Assembly (NCBI GenBank): GCA_958450325.1
Contig: OY288257.1
Span: forward strand, 36,057,018-36,121,017
Length of the DNA stretch: 64,000 nucleotides
Direction of reading: 5' to 3'
Origin: Agrostemma githago
Lineage: Eukaryota; Streptophyta; Magnoliopsida; Caryophyllales; Caryophyllaceae
Of the stretch, positions 53,801-63,319 are shown piece after piece; positions within the stretch are counted from its first letter, which is position 1, and the number at the start of each line of letters is the position of its first letter. Made by a program: the position numbers and the translations under genes. The notes under the pieces are model-generated. The model made no database searches. It had not been told where the DNA came from and saw only the letters and a list, made by a program, of their open reading frames with translations.

Positions 53801-55484
53801 ATGGCGGTAGGTCGGCTTCGGAGAAAGTGATTGTCGGACCTCCTTCCTTAGCTTTGCCCTTTAAGTGGGGCAGGACCGTGGCTACCATCTCAGCAGGGGT
53901 AACCAAAGAGTCGGCCTTAATTTGATCGAGAGCCTTTGTAAGTGCCTCTCGATGTTCTTGAGAACTAACCAGGAGTTGCCATATAGTGAGGTCAACTCGG
54001 GTTTTCTTCAATTGCTTCACAAGAGCCGTCTCAGCAGTTGACTCTTTAGGGGCGACTTCCGTAATGACGGTTGTCGGGATAGGGGCGTCCCTAGAGCTAG
54101 TGGCTTGGTAAGGACGACCAAGGTGGTTACTGGTTAGGACTCGGGATTTAGTCTTTCGAATCTCCTCGGCGGTGATGGGGACAGCTTCCCCTTTTGCGAG
54201 GTAGACATCATCTTCGTCGTCGAACCAGATCCCGTTCACTTGCGGGATGAATGGAGAGATAAGGTGAGAACAATCAATCACCTCCCCGGTAAAGATGGCG
54301 TGGGAGCTGAAAGGGTTCTCTTTGTTGCTGGGCTTATCTCCGGGTAGCGGGATTTTACCGCTTTCGATGAGGTCCTGAATCAAGTGCTTCAGCTTCCAGC
54401 ACTTCTCGGTATCATGCCCATTGCCCCGGTGGTATTGGCAATAGGCTTGGGCATTGTAGTTCTGTGAGCGTCGCTCGACCGGAACTTCAGGAGTTGGGCC
54501 TATCGGTTGGATTAGGCCTTTTGAGGATAGCCTTTGTAAGGCATAAGTATAGGTCGTACCTATATCAGTGAAAACCCGAGGTGGGGTGTTCTTCTTGGAC
54601 GGGGTATCTAGTAGATTCACCGCGTCGAAAATGCTGCGGGTTGCAGCTTGAGGCTTGGTTGTGGAGGAAGAAGCCCCTTGGTAACCCTTAGCAGCGGCCT
54701 TAGTGAGGCCTTCCAATCTTAGATCATCTTCGATCCTCATACCCATTTCAGTAAGGGTGGTGAAATTGGGTATGACAGCATATCGGAGGTGAACCCGGTA
54801 AGATGGGAGGAGGTTCTTGACAAAAGCCTCCACCAAAGTCTTCTCACTGGGCTTATCGACCAGTTTCACACTCTCGGCCCTCCATCGTTGAAGGTATTTG
54901 GTAAAACCTTCCTTCGGCTCCTGGGCCATAACCTCCAGAGATCTCATTGTGGTTTGGATCTCGGTGTTATCAGCATAGTTCCGAGCGAACTCGGTGGCCA
55001 CATCATCCCATGTAGGGTATTTCTTCGGGTCTAGCCTGTAGTACCAGGCCCGAGGGTGCTTTTCAAGAGACGCAGCAAAGAGGTTCTTGAACATGGTAGA
55101 GTCCACCCCTTTGATGGCCATGAACTCCTTGAAGACCCGTACATGTAGTAACAGGTCTTCAGTCCCTTCGAACATAGGCAAACCGGTGAGGTTCAGGTTT
55201 GCAGGTAGCTTGTCACTCAGTGAGTTGTACTCACGACTATTCTCCCGATGGATGTTATTACTCCCAGTCAAGTGGACTTGTTCCTCTAGTCGGCGTACTG
55301 AACTAACTAGATCAGCCAGAGGCCCCATAGCCCCGGCATTTGGAGTCCTGTGCTCCACCGCAGCCAATCGAGTGACGATGGCAACTTGTCCAGCCCTCAT
55401 TTCATTCATTTGGGCATCGATGTCGGCTTGTTTGTCGACCATGGCGTCCACAGAGGTTTTCAGATCAGCTAAGGCGGCTTCCAT
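50748..55484 (-). CDS. Gag-protease-RT-RNase H polyprotein of element D
   Basis: This is one open frame of 1578 codons. Residues 1-80 are coiled-coil-prone. Retrotrans_gag lies about 105-230, the Cys/His knuckle CQYHRGNGHDTEKC near 349, an acidic Ser-Glu hexamer-encoded repeat near 930, and the protease motif VDDGSAVNVLP near 585. RT includes VCVDFRDLNKASP, FMDGYAGYNQ and the catalytic YVDD near 1270, followed by the gypsy-type RNase H/connection region (YISKKFLEYECKYTMLEK near 1445). The frame is lost at about 50846, exactly between this RNase H and the Tat-specific second one, and ends in 30-odd unrelated residues. The start is the first ATG after the leader and is shared with A. The proteins act in virus-like particles and reverse transcription. 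Confidence 0.92.
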   Translation of the reverse strand: MEAALADLKTSVDAMVDKQADIDAQMNEMRAGQVAIVTRLAAVEHRTPNAGAMGPLADLVSSVRRLEEQVHLTGSNNIHRENSREYNSLSDKLPANLNLTGLPMFEGTEDLLLHVRVFKEFMAIKGVDSTMFKNLFAASLEKHPRAWYYRLDPKKYPTWDDVATEFARNYADNTEIQTTMRSLEVMAQEPKEGFTKYLQRWRAESVKLVDKPSEKTLVEAFVKNLLPSYRVHLRYAVIPNFTTLTEMGMRIEDDLRLEGLTKAAAKGYQGASSSTTKPQAATRSIFDAVNLLDTPSKKNTPPRVFTDIGTTYTYALQRLSSKGLIQPIGPTPEVPVERRSQNYNAQAYCQYHRGNGHDTEKCWKLKHLIQDLIESGKIPLPGDKPSNKENPFSSHAIFTGEVIDCSHLISPFIPQVNGIWFDDEDDVYLAKGEAVPITAEEIRKTKSRVLTSNHLGRPYQATSSRDAPIPTTVITEVAPKESTAETALVKQLKKTRVDLTIWQLLVSSQEHREALTKALDQIKADSLVTPAEMVATVLPHLKGKAKEGGPTITFSEADLPPFEASHNLALYITVVCRGKYLPMTLVDDGSAVNVLPLRTAKALGITEADYIPTAQTIQAFDGSPKSVAGAVKLTIITGPIEKELEFQVIDVTSSFNLLLGRPWIHAVKAVSSTLHRKIKMPLLNDVITLEATPMTVASCNATGRTDIWGFDFVGMIEEEYLFRPYFTTSIDMMLQNLGYFPGATSRPDLPAGKIIEVLKDEESHFGLGYAITPDNVVRAGIEKACNILKSIYLSPYSPRLADYFVTPVFGAIQVGLYQPNAMQLGTHLARDCNYIPDDVFALIQSNGAEDAEPALGLLFGEDTIAPTPREDLVNLILRSNRFDPTKLISDVGSETGNMAWRRTVKWTDSQGRIYKLVTGEGDMPESESESESESESESESEIESREVGARVTPVTPLPFIIHAAGTSGSVPSALPIPPLTNDQMAALFGLFSKFSINNNNHSAYDLSLSNSAFKNVLCYDIEKPDKQVPLPPHLIEQLEQRESRNPVIEETESINVGTTLEPQTLKIGLSLDPEEKQQFISLLQEFKDVFAWSYKDMPGIDREIAEHHIPIKDGCKPVKQKLRRMRPEWSLKVKEEVDKQFKAGFIQVSEYPDWVANIVPVPKKDGKVRVCVDFRDLNKASPKDDFPLPHIDILVDNTADHALLSFMDGYAGYNQIKMAEEDMSKTTFTTPWGTYCYTVMPFGLINVGATYQRTATTLLDDMMHKEVEVYVDDMIVKSKERDGHITALRKFFTRLRKYNMRLNPKKCSFGVTSGKLLGHIVSQGGIEVDPAKIKAITEMQPPKTEKEIRGFLGKVQYISRFISKLTMVCEPIFKKLKVGEQVLWDDKCQAAFDKIKEIMSAPPVLMPPQPGLPLSLYLTTTETAMGAMLAQTVDSEERAIYYISKKFLEYECKYTMLEKTCLALVWATKKLRHYMLSHEVHVLSKMDPIKYIFEKPVLNGRISRWTLMLAEFDLKFVPLKAIKGRVVAEFLADSPVTEEGHTDTWSSQTKIFSILILKLGIYTSMEHLIFEGSELGSS

Positions 55485-55689
55485 TCTGCGAGTGTGTCTG
55501 GTTGATGGTGGCCTGTCTGTAAGAACACCACGTAATCAGAAACCGAACCCAGTCTTGGAATCAAAGGAAACAGTACATCCCGAGCGACCCAAAAAGAAAG
55601 GACTGAGTGGAAAAGACTCGAGAAAGACATCTAGACGGATGACTCGTGGGTGGTATGACTTCCTTAGGATTTCGGCTTTGTGGGCCTAG
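55485..55689 (-). other. Leader between primer site and gag (D)
   Basis: A short untranslated leader of about 200 bp with no gene, much shorter than the 1-kb leader of A. The last part (CCTGTCTGTAAGAACACC region) matches A. Confidence 0.65.
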
Positions 55690-55707
55690 TCCCCAGCGGA
55701 GTCGCCA
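55690..55707 (-). promoter_or_regulatory. Primer-binding site of element D
   Basis: The minus strand reads TGGCGACTCCGCTGGGGA, 3 bp inside the LTR end at 55711; tRNA-Arg type. Confidence 0.9.
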
Positions 55708-55710
55708 AAT

Positions 55711-58257
55711 TGTGGACATGACGTAGGTCCACCCCGACGCGGCGAAGCGCGGGTTTGGGTAGGCGAATGAATCTCGTGGTAAGATTGTTCTCGGGTTCGA
55801 AATTTAAGTCAAAATGGAGTCGCCACCGAATTTTGTGGTTATTCGGGACCATACGAGCCCACTCTATGTCGTCATGGGCTTTACACAAAGTAAGCCCACT
55901 CCGATTTCAGAGTTCATGGGGCTCGTCCCTTTGCATTGCGATACCGATACCATCTATACCGGTAATCGTGTAAAGAATGACTCTCGTGCGCCAAGGGTTT
56001 CGGACATCCGGAAACCAAAGGTTCTGAGTAAGGGGTGAGGGTACGTGTTGGGAAGCCCACTAAGGACACCCAACCCCGCCCGCACATGGCGGCCTCTACT
56101 AAGACACCGTTCGTGTTCGTGTACGCGCGCTAGTAAATTGATTAAATGATATGCAAACAGCGTTTTGTCTAAACATGTGAATTTTGCGTTAACTACGTCA
56201 TTTAATGCATCTTATTATTTGTCGAAATGATTTAGCATGCGAGGTTCATTTATAAAGCGTAAAAGCAATTAAATAAACAAAGCTCGAAAGTAAATAAATA
56301 ACGTACAAGTTACACGGGCGGAAATACAACCCGGAATTCACAATACAACGTTACATGAAAATAATGAACGGTATAAAAAAAGGCAATATGATGATAGAAA
56401 CGGACCCGTATATAAACTAGACCGCGAAAATATGTAGATGGACTAACCCCGATTAAATACACATTATGTCGTGTACTAAACGAAGGACGGAAATATGAGA
56501 CTATGGCATATTGCTAGCCCGATCTCATATCCCGTAGTCTTGTTCCGACTTATCACGTCAAAAGGTGGTCAAAGTCGTTCTGCGTGTCGTGATGTGTATA
56601 GTTTTGGAAATAGGATAGTCACGTGATAGTCTTTGCACGTGATGACTAAAGTCGATAAAAGGGTCGGGGTTTGAATTATGGGTCAAACCCCTCGGTTTTG
56701 TGGGTTAAAGGACCCACTCGACCGAGTGGTGGTGTGACTCGGTCGAGTGCACGTTTAACGTGACTACTGACCACTTTTTGGGGTGCTACTCGATCGAGTG
56801 GCCTATGGCACTCGATCGAGTGCCCCCTGTACGAGTGGTAACTCGCTTTGTTTTTTTACTTGAAATCGATGATCGGCCGAATCAAATACAAATATCGCAC
56901 GATTTGTATTTAACTCGGCCTCCAGTACTATGATCGTGTACGAACGACTATAATACCGTTACCGGAGTTTATGAAAAAAATGTTTACGTTAGATTAGAAA
57001 ATTTTGAATTGGTGACGAAATGAATCCCTCTACGTCACGACATCGGAACTAACCCTTTCGGGTTACGTGATGTCGATTTTCATGTCAACGGGTTTCGTAC
57101 CAATTATGGAAAGGGAATTAAATCCGTTCAACTACGACCGATCACGGTCGCGTCATGCCCTTGAGTACATTGGGGCGGGGCTCCTCGAAAGGGCTCCACC
57201 TCCGTCGTTGCTCGTAAAGGGGTTAGACGGACCAAAAGTGATCATCGTAGTCCAACGTTTTAAAACCGATTTTTGATAGTAGTTTACGTATACACGATAT
57301 TATTAACGTTAATGACGATAAAATGATATAAAACGAAAATATAAAAATGCGAAAATGTTAGTGTTAGTGTTGTGACGATCATGACTACAATGCAATAAAA
57401 ATGAACGAAATGACGGAGTAAATAAAGATCGAAAGGGAATTTAGGACACCCTCAACATACATGCTTAGTAAGGACCTCGGAAATGGACTCGTAAATAGCG
57501 GCACGGCTTGAGAGTATCGAGGATGTACGCGAGTTATGGTGTGTATGGATGCGTGTGTGTGTGTGTCGGTTTATCGAGGAACAAGAGCTCGGTTTTTGTA
57601 GGTTTTTTGGCTTAGGTTTTCTAAGGCTTATAAGGTGATGAGGTAGGGTTGAAGTGGGGTGAAATGTGGCGGAAGTTGTAGGGTAAAAGTGAGTGAAAAA
57701 AAGTCTGAAATGCATGGGGGGTGAAGCGGTATTTATAGACTTCACCCCTCGACCTAGGGGCACTCGATCGAGTGGCCCTAGTGCACTCGATCGAGTGCCT
57801 TCGCAAATGGGCCAAACCCGGGTTCAAAAGGCTCCACTCGATCGAGTGGGGTCAATCCACTCGATCGAGTGGGTCAAACGGGTGAGCTAAAATAGGGAAG
57901 TTTTGACTTTGTAGTTGTGATTGCTTTTTTGAATTTTATTCTTTGCGTCAATCTGAACTTGGCTGGTTTATGAGACGGTTTCGTCTTTGACCGGGTTTTG
58001 TCCCGGTCGCCAAAAGACGGGATTTATCTTTGGTGTCGGTTTTGGTCCAAATTAGTCTCATTTTGCTCGGAACGGCCCACTGGGCCTGAATTTGAGGTCT
58101 GTTTTGTGAGATTTTTACTCCGCTAAGAGTCCATGTCGAATATTATGAATTCCGAGCCCAAATCCGAGTATACTAAGTCACGTTTGCGTCCGATCATCAT
58201 CGGGTGTTTTTCGGAGACTACCATAGACACGTGGCAGTCAAAATGCGGGTGTCTACA
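55711..58257 (-). repeat. 5' LTR of element D
   Basis: It is 2547 bp and differs from 43479-46025 at about four positions, all found in 57940-58170. Palindrome clusters are at 56711-56832 and 57760-57872, the minus-strand TATA at about 57729-57740 and the hairpin at 57038-57075. Confidence 0.95.
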
Positions 58258-58436
58258 ATAACGTACTCGATTAGACAATTTAAACAATATCCCACGTGAC
58301 TATATTTTATCTTATAATCCGTATATTAGAAGTTACATTGACGATTTTACTAACTTATGAATAATGCCCAAAAAGTAAATGCAAGTAATCAAATGGAACA
58401 GAGGGAGTAATAATTTGTAATGTTTTTTTTGATATA

Positions 58437-58917
58437 GCATGGACATGGCAAAGTTCACTCCGACGAGGCCACGCGCGGATTTGGGGGAAGTGAATGAATC
58501 TCATGATGAAATGCTTCTCTAATTGAAATTGAATTTAAAGTGGAGTCGCCATCGAAATTGAAAGCACAATTTGCCATATAATGCAAAAGCTTAGGGGTTC
58601 GTCCCTTTGCATATCTGATATCGAATATCGAATGTCGAATATCGTATATTGTATGACTTTCGTGAGCAATGGTTTCGAGCATCCAAAAATCGAGGATTCT
58701 GAGTAAAGGGTGAAGGTATGTGTTGGGAAGCCCACGAAAGACACCCAACCCCGCTCGCACATAGCGGCCTCTACTCAGATATCGATTGATGTTTAAGTGC
58801 GCGCGTTAGTAATAAGACGGTTATGCATGACAACTATTGTTTTGATCTAGACATGTGAAATATTATATATTGTACTATGTGGGTTCATTTGAAAAAGCGG
58901 TAAATTGCAATACAAAG
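58437..58917 (-). repeat. Tat LTR fragment
   Basis: GGACATGGCAAAGTTCACTCC aligns with the primer-proximal LTR end of A and D. The fragment keeps the conserved block (CTGAGTAAAGGGTGAAGG, ACCCAACCCCGCTCGCACAT). It is cut at 58917 by the start of element G. Confidence 0.75.
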
Positions 58918-59359
58918 TGATGGGGGTCACGTAACCAGCTCGGCCATGGCACGGCAACTGACGTTCGCTTACCCCTCAGGCCGACGTCCACATATCCCTG
59001 GGCGGACGCCGACCTTTCCAGGTGTACAGCAAGGGCGGTTTCAGTCCAACGACCGACAACATCCGGGCCCACCCGGCGACCCGGATGACAACCCAAGCCC
59101 GGTGAGGCCCTTTTTATAAGGAGAAGTTCCCTTCCCCTTATAAATAGAGCAATATTCTCCCCAATAAGGCTAAGGGAGAACAAATAAGCATCACTTATCT
59201 CACTAAAATGAGGGAGGTAAGACACTTAGCCAAAACCGATACATTTACCGCAAAACCCATCGCTGACTTGTGCAGTGACAGCAGTCGACCAGACGCTAGA
59301 AGAAAGCGAGAAGACTGAACTTACCGACGGCCACAACTGGCCCACATTGGTTGTTTGCA
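58918..59359 (+). repeat. 5' LTR of element G
   Basis: It starts TGATGGGGGTCACG and probably ends TTGTTTGCA, about 12 bp before the primer site; the end is approximate. A TATA box (TTATAAATAG) lies at 59138-59147. It contains none of the CTCG palindromes. Confidence 0.6.
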
Positions 59360-59371
59360 TCCCAAATATAT

Positions 59372-59389
59372 TGGCGCCGTCTGTGGGGA
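59372..59389 (+). promoter_or_regulatory. Primer-binding site of element G
   Basis: TGGCGCCGTCTGTGGGGA lies downstream of the presumed LTR end and 43 bp before the gag ATG. It differs from the tRNA-Arg-type site of A, B, D and H. Confidence 0.75.
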
Positions 59390-59431
59390 ACTTAACTAAA
59401 AGTATCTACCAAGAAACCAACAACAAGAAAA

Positions 59432-59773
59432 ATGGCTGACCAAGGCACGCCGAACGCTCCTCAAGATACCCCAACTACAGTACGTCCAGAGGAGACAACG
59501 CAACCCACCGACAAGCTATCCCGGAACGCCGATCACGGCATGGCCCCGGCGGTGGATGCCTCTACTCCTGTCGCGGTCACCCCGACCCAAACATCCGTAG
59601 GAGCATTCACCCCGGAGCAGATGACGGTGGCCCAACAATTCTTCGCGGCCCTACTGGGAGCCACGACTCTGACCAAGACAGTCATCGCACAAGATGCGCC
59701 CCAGAGGCCGAACGTGTCCCCAGGTAACTTTTTCCTGAGCTGGCAACCATCGAAGAGCGAGCTCACGCGCTGA
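59432..59773 (+). pseudogene. Gag N-terminus of element G, truncated
   Basis: 113 codons from an ATG just after the primer site, which is the expected place for gag. The sequence is Pro/Thr/Gln-rich at first (MADQGTPNAPQDTPTT) and then more hydrophobic (FTPEQMTVAQQFFAALLGA). The frame closes at TGA with no capsid domain or knuckle, and the element breaks off within 250 bp. The assignment rests on position and composition rather than a recognised domain. Confidence 0.55.
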
Positions 59774-60021
59774 AGGAAAAAGGTTAGCAGCTGACCAAGG
59801 AGCACTTGAAGTTAGAGCGACAGCGGAAGGGGTACCCCCGGGAAGTGCCCCCTGCCACAAGAACCTAGAGAAGTAGCAGGGAACAGAAGAAAAAATTCCC
59901 ATCTGATTTAGTTGAATCTTCTCCTCGTCACCGAATTGAATCTTCGGGACCATGCCTGAAGCATCTGATTTAGTTGAATCTTTTTCTCAAGAGTTTGAAG
60001 AATTTTTTATAAATATGAGGG

Positions 60022-61164
60022 TGTGGACATGACATAGGTCCACCCCGACGCGGCCACGCGCAAGTTTGGGGCGGCGAATGAATCTCGTGTGAGATGAATC
60101 TCGGATTGAAATTTAAATCGAAAATGGATTCGCCACCGAACGTTGTGGGAGTTCGGGCCCGGTCGAACCCACTCTATATCTTTGTGGACCGTGCACAGAG
60201 TACGGCCCATTCCGATTTCAGAGTTTATGGGGTTCCTCCCTTTGCATTGAGATACCGATATCGACATTATCGGTTACCGTGTATTGAATGGCTCTCGTGT
60301 GCCAACAGTTTCGGACATCCGGAAACCATGGTTCTGAGTAAGGGGTGAGGGTACGTGTTGGGAAGTTCACAAAGAACACCCAACCCCGTCCGCACTTAGT
60401 GGCCTCTACTTAGATATCGTTCGTTTCTCGTGTACGCGCGTTAGTTTGACGGTTAAATGTTATGCAAACAGTGTTTTGACTAAACATGTCAATTATGTTT
60501 GATCTACGTCGTTTAATGCATCTTTGAATTATGTCGAAGTTGTATTTAGCATGCGAGGTTCGTTTTAGTTCAATAAAACGAACAATGAAAATAAAGCTTC
60601 AAAATAGAAACAAACGAGTTAGTAATAATAATAACGGTTATTAGGATGATATAAAAGACATGATGCATGGTTTTGAAAAGAGTAGGACACGTGATGGACT
60701 TGACACGTGTTGACCGAAGTCGGTGAAAAGATTTATCAAGGCTTGAAATATGTTGAAGGCTCACGATTTTGTTGTAACAGAGGCCACTCGATCGAGTCAT
60801 GGAGGGACTCGATCGAGTGGTCCTCGAAGAAATCTTCTGCCCACTTTTTGGGGTGTCACTCGATCGAGTGGCCTATGGCACTCGATCGAGTGCCCCCTAT
60901 ACGAACGATGTTTCGTGAATTTGCTTTTAGTTTTGAAATCGATAATTTTGCTAAATCGCGTGGAAATATAATATGATTTACACTCGATTCAGCTTTCGAT
61001 ACTCGTTATATTCGATACTTGATTATAGAATCAATATCTAATATTAGAGTGAATTTTGTAAAAGACGTTTATGAATCGTTTTAGACTGAAATTAGGATGA
61101 ATATAATTCCTCCGCGTCGTAATGTCATAATTAGTCTTTTCGGACCATGAGACCATTATCCGTT
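60022..61164 (-). repeat. LTR fragment F (Tat type), cut by element H
   Basis: It begins TGTGGACATGAC, the primer-proximal LTR end, and includes the conserved block and a palindrome cluster (60780-60895, including GGCACTCGATCGAGTGCC). It stops at 61164 where H starts; the rest may resume beyond the window. Confidence 0.85.
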
Positions 61165-63298
61165 TGTAGACACCCAGATTTGGACCTGGTGGCCGCATAA
61201 GTGCCCAACAAACACCCGATGACGATAGGACTGCAACGCGACGCGGGTTCGCGATGTTTTAGATAGTTTTTCTATAGAACGGATCAAATAAATTACTTGG
61301 GCAAATTAAAATAACATGATGGCAGCCTTAGTCGTGTCGTTACGATCGCATAGACACTAATTAGAGTCAATTTTGACACCGGGACCCCGAGTCGGTCCCG
61401 AAACTCGAACCGAGTCAACACCGCGCCAAGTGAACCTCGGGATGAACACCCGAGGCCCACTAAACCCACGACGCTAGGTCAAACCCGGGCAAACTTAATC
61501 CCCAAGAATCATATCACACTCCTCCCTCTCGGTTTTGGAAAGTATCAAAACCGTATCCTCAGAACTCCAGCCGCACCACCTGACGCGGCTGGGTCTTAAT
61601 ACGCCCCAGCTCGGGCGCCTATATGGGCGACGAGGGCCGAAAACACCTATAAATACCCCCCCTTCACGCCCTCATTTCAACACACAACATTCAATTCTCT
61701 TCCCTCTCTAAACTCTCGCTAAGGGCTCGGACTTCGACACCCGAGGCAAACGATCCACTCGATCGTAGTTCCGATAATAAAAGCGACATCGACGCTACTC
61801 CTCACCTTCGAGCACCCCACTCGATACCGAGGTGCCTGTGATCGACTAGCTCAAAACTAGTACCCAGGTTCTGCCGGATTAGCCGTAGAACTAGTCTTTA
61901 GCAAGGAAGCTCTGCTGGAATAGCCGCGGGAAGATCAAACGGTAACGGAACGCTGCCGGAATAACTGGTCAAGCTAGGAAGATCTGCCTATCGAAGTCGT
62001 ATCATCACTAGGTTGCCATCTAAACAAAACTTCCCATATTCGCACTTTCTATTATTATGCACTACGACAACACTAGATGTGGACACTAGGCTCACAAACA
62101 TCTACTAAAATACGTAACGTCCCAACTTCAACCGCAAACATTAAAACACACCAAATAGACCCGAGTAATTCCGAGATCCGTTCTCAAACTATCTATACAT
62201 CATGTCCAGTTTAGTGTACACTCCGAGGGTGCAACTCCTCACAACGTGATTTACTTACATTCACATTTACAGTTTTTCGTATGATTTATTGCTTTTATGA
62301 CCTTATAATCGCATGCTAAATCACCTAACATGGAATTCAAAACGTAAAACAACTAAAATTGAGCAAAGTGATGGTCGGGTCCCGTATTTGTCCCGATGCT
62401 CGCCTTATTAGGTTCGACGCATCTCTATTAATACCGAACCGACGCATCTTAAGCAGAATACCAGGTAAGGTATACCACGAGAATGACTAATATCAGTATT
62501 ATCGCGTTAAAACTGATTTGCTAATACGTATAATACTAGTACTCTCTACTCCCCTACGTGCATCTTTTCATGGCCTGCTTGTCACGTGAAATCGCATGCA
62601 AAGAATGTAAACACAACTACTTTGACGTTAAAACTTACTTGTCCTTAAAGAACCGACATAGCAAAAGGCTTAGGGTTAAAACAACGGATGTTACAGTAGT
62701 TCCACCACAACAAAAGGACTAGGATATCAGCCCACCGATTGATTAGTAGAGGCCGCTATAGTGCGGGCGGGATTGGGTGTTGACATGTATCGGATGTTGG
62801 CTTCCAAATACGTACCCTCACCCCTTACTCAGAATCGACGGTTTCCGGATGTCCGAAACCATTGGCAATGAGAGTCATTCCAGACATGGAGTGCTTAAGG
62901 GTACGAATCTTTATCTTTAGGTCCTGTGCCACTCAACTTTGAGCCGGTAAGGGATCAAAGTTGACTTGAATGGTTTCCGAGTCCCCATAATTGACTCGTT
63001 GGCGAATCCACAAATCGGCAACAACTTCAGTTCACTAAAAAGGTCGCCTTACCAAACAAAACGGCCTTTAAGCATTTACAACCACGACTCGATCAATTCC
63101 GAAACGGAAACACGGGTGCCCACACCCGTCTAGTACAAGTCCGAATCGTCATCCAAATCGAGGCCCGACACTTCGCTCCGTACGCGAGATCGGACCGGCC
63201 CCCGGCAGGGAGGGGGCCGCGTGGGTGGCCGCCGCCACACGTTGAAAAACCAGGTAAATCCCGCGCGGGGCGCCGGGCGGTGCGGACGGACGTCCACA
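61165..63298 (+). repeat. 5' LTR of element H
   Basis: It is about 2134 bp, from TGTAGACACCC to GACGTCCACA. It keeps the conserved block (62745-62870: GTAGAGGCCGCTATAGTGCG, TACCCTCACCCCTTACTCAG) but has no CTCG palindrome quartet. The last 150 bp are very GC-rich. Confidence 0.82.
61568..61657 (+). promoter_or_regulatory. Promoter region of element H LTR
   Basis: The TATA box CTATAAATAC is at 61648-61657. Upstream are other inverted repeats: CAGCCGC/GCGGCTG (61568-61574 and 61585-61591) and CTGGG/CCCAG arms just after. Confidence 0.6.
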
Positions 63299-63301
63299 GT
63301 T

Positions 63302-63319
63302 TGGCGACTCCGCTGGGGA
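63302..63319 (+). promoter_or_regulatory. Primer-binding site of element H
   Basis: TGGCGACTCCGCTGGGGA, identical to B and D, lies 3 bp after the LTR end. Confidence 0.88.

Larger units (their letters stand above)
43479..58257 (-). mobile_element. Element D: complete, young Tat-type Ty3-gypsy retrotransposon
   Basis: It is 14,779 bp with target duplication ATAAC (43474-43478 and 58258-58262). Both LTRs are 2547 bp with about four differences seen by eye and no indel. In element sense it reads 5' LTR, tRNA-Arg primer site, gag-pol, antisense PMD gene, polypurine tract and 3' LTR. Gag-pol has one frameshift and one stop, and the PMD gene also has lesions, so it is structurally complete but not coding-competent. 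Confidence 0.95.
43368..58407. mobile_element. Stowaway-like MITE split by element D
   Basis: The left half (43368-43478) begins CCTCCGCTCTATTTGATTG. The right half (58263-58407) ends CAAATGGAACAGAGGGAG followed by TA. The ends are imperfect inverted repeats, and the roughly 250-bp MITE is interrupted by D with duplication of ATAAC. Confidence 0.7.
58918..60021 (+). mobile_element. Element G: 5' end of a second Tat-like element, truncated
   Basis: A short LTR (58918 to about 59359), a TATA box, a primer site of TGGCGCCGTCTGTGGGGA type and the start of gag are present, then the element stops at the LTR fragment at 60022. No pol or 3' LTR is in the window. The primer-site type is like that of Grande/Cinful-type elements, as I recall it. 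Confidence 0.7.
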
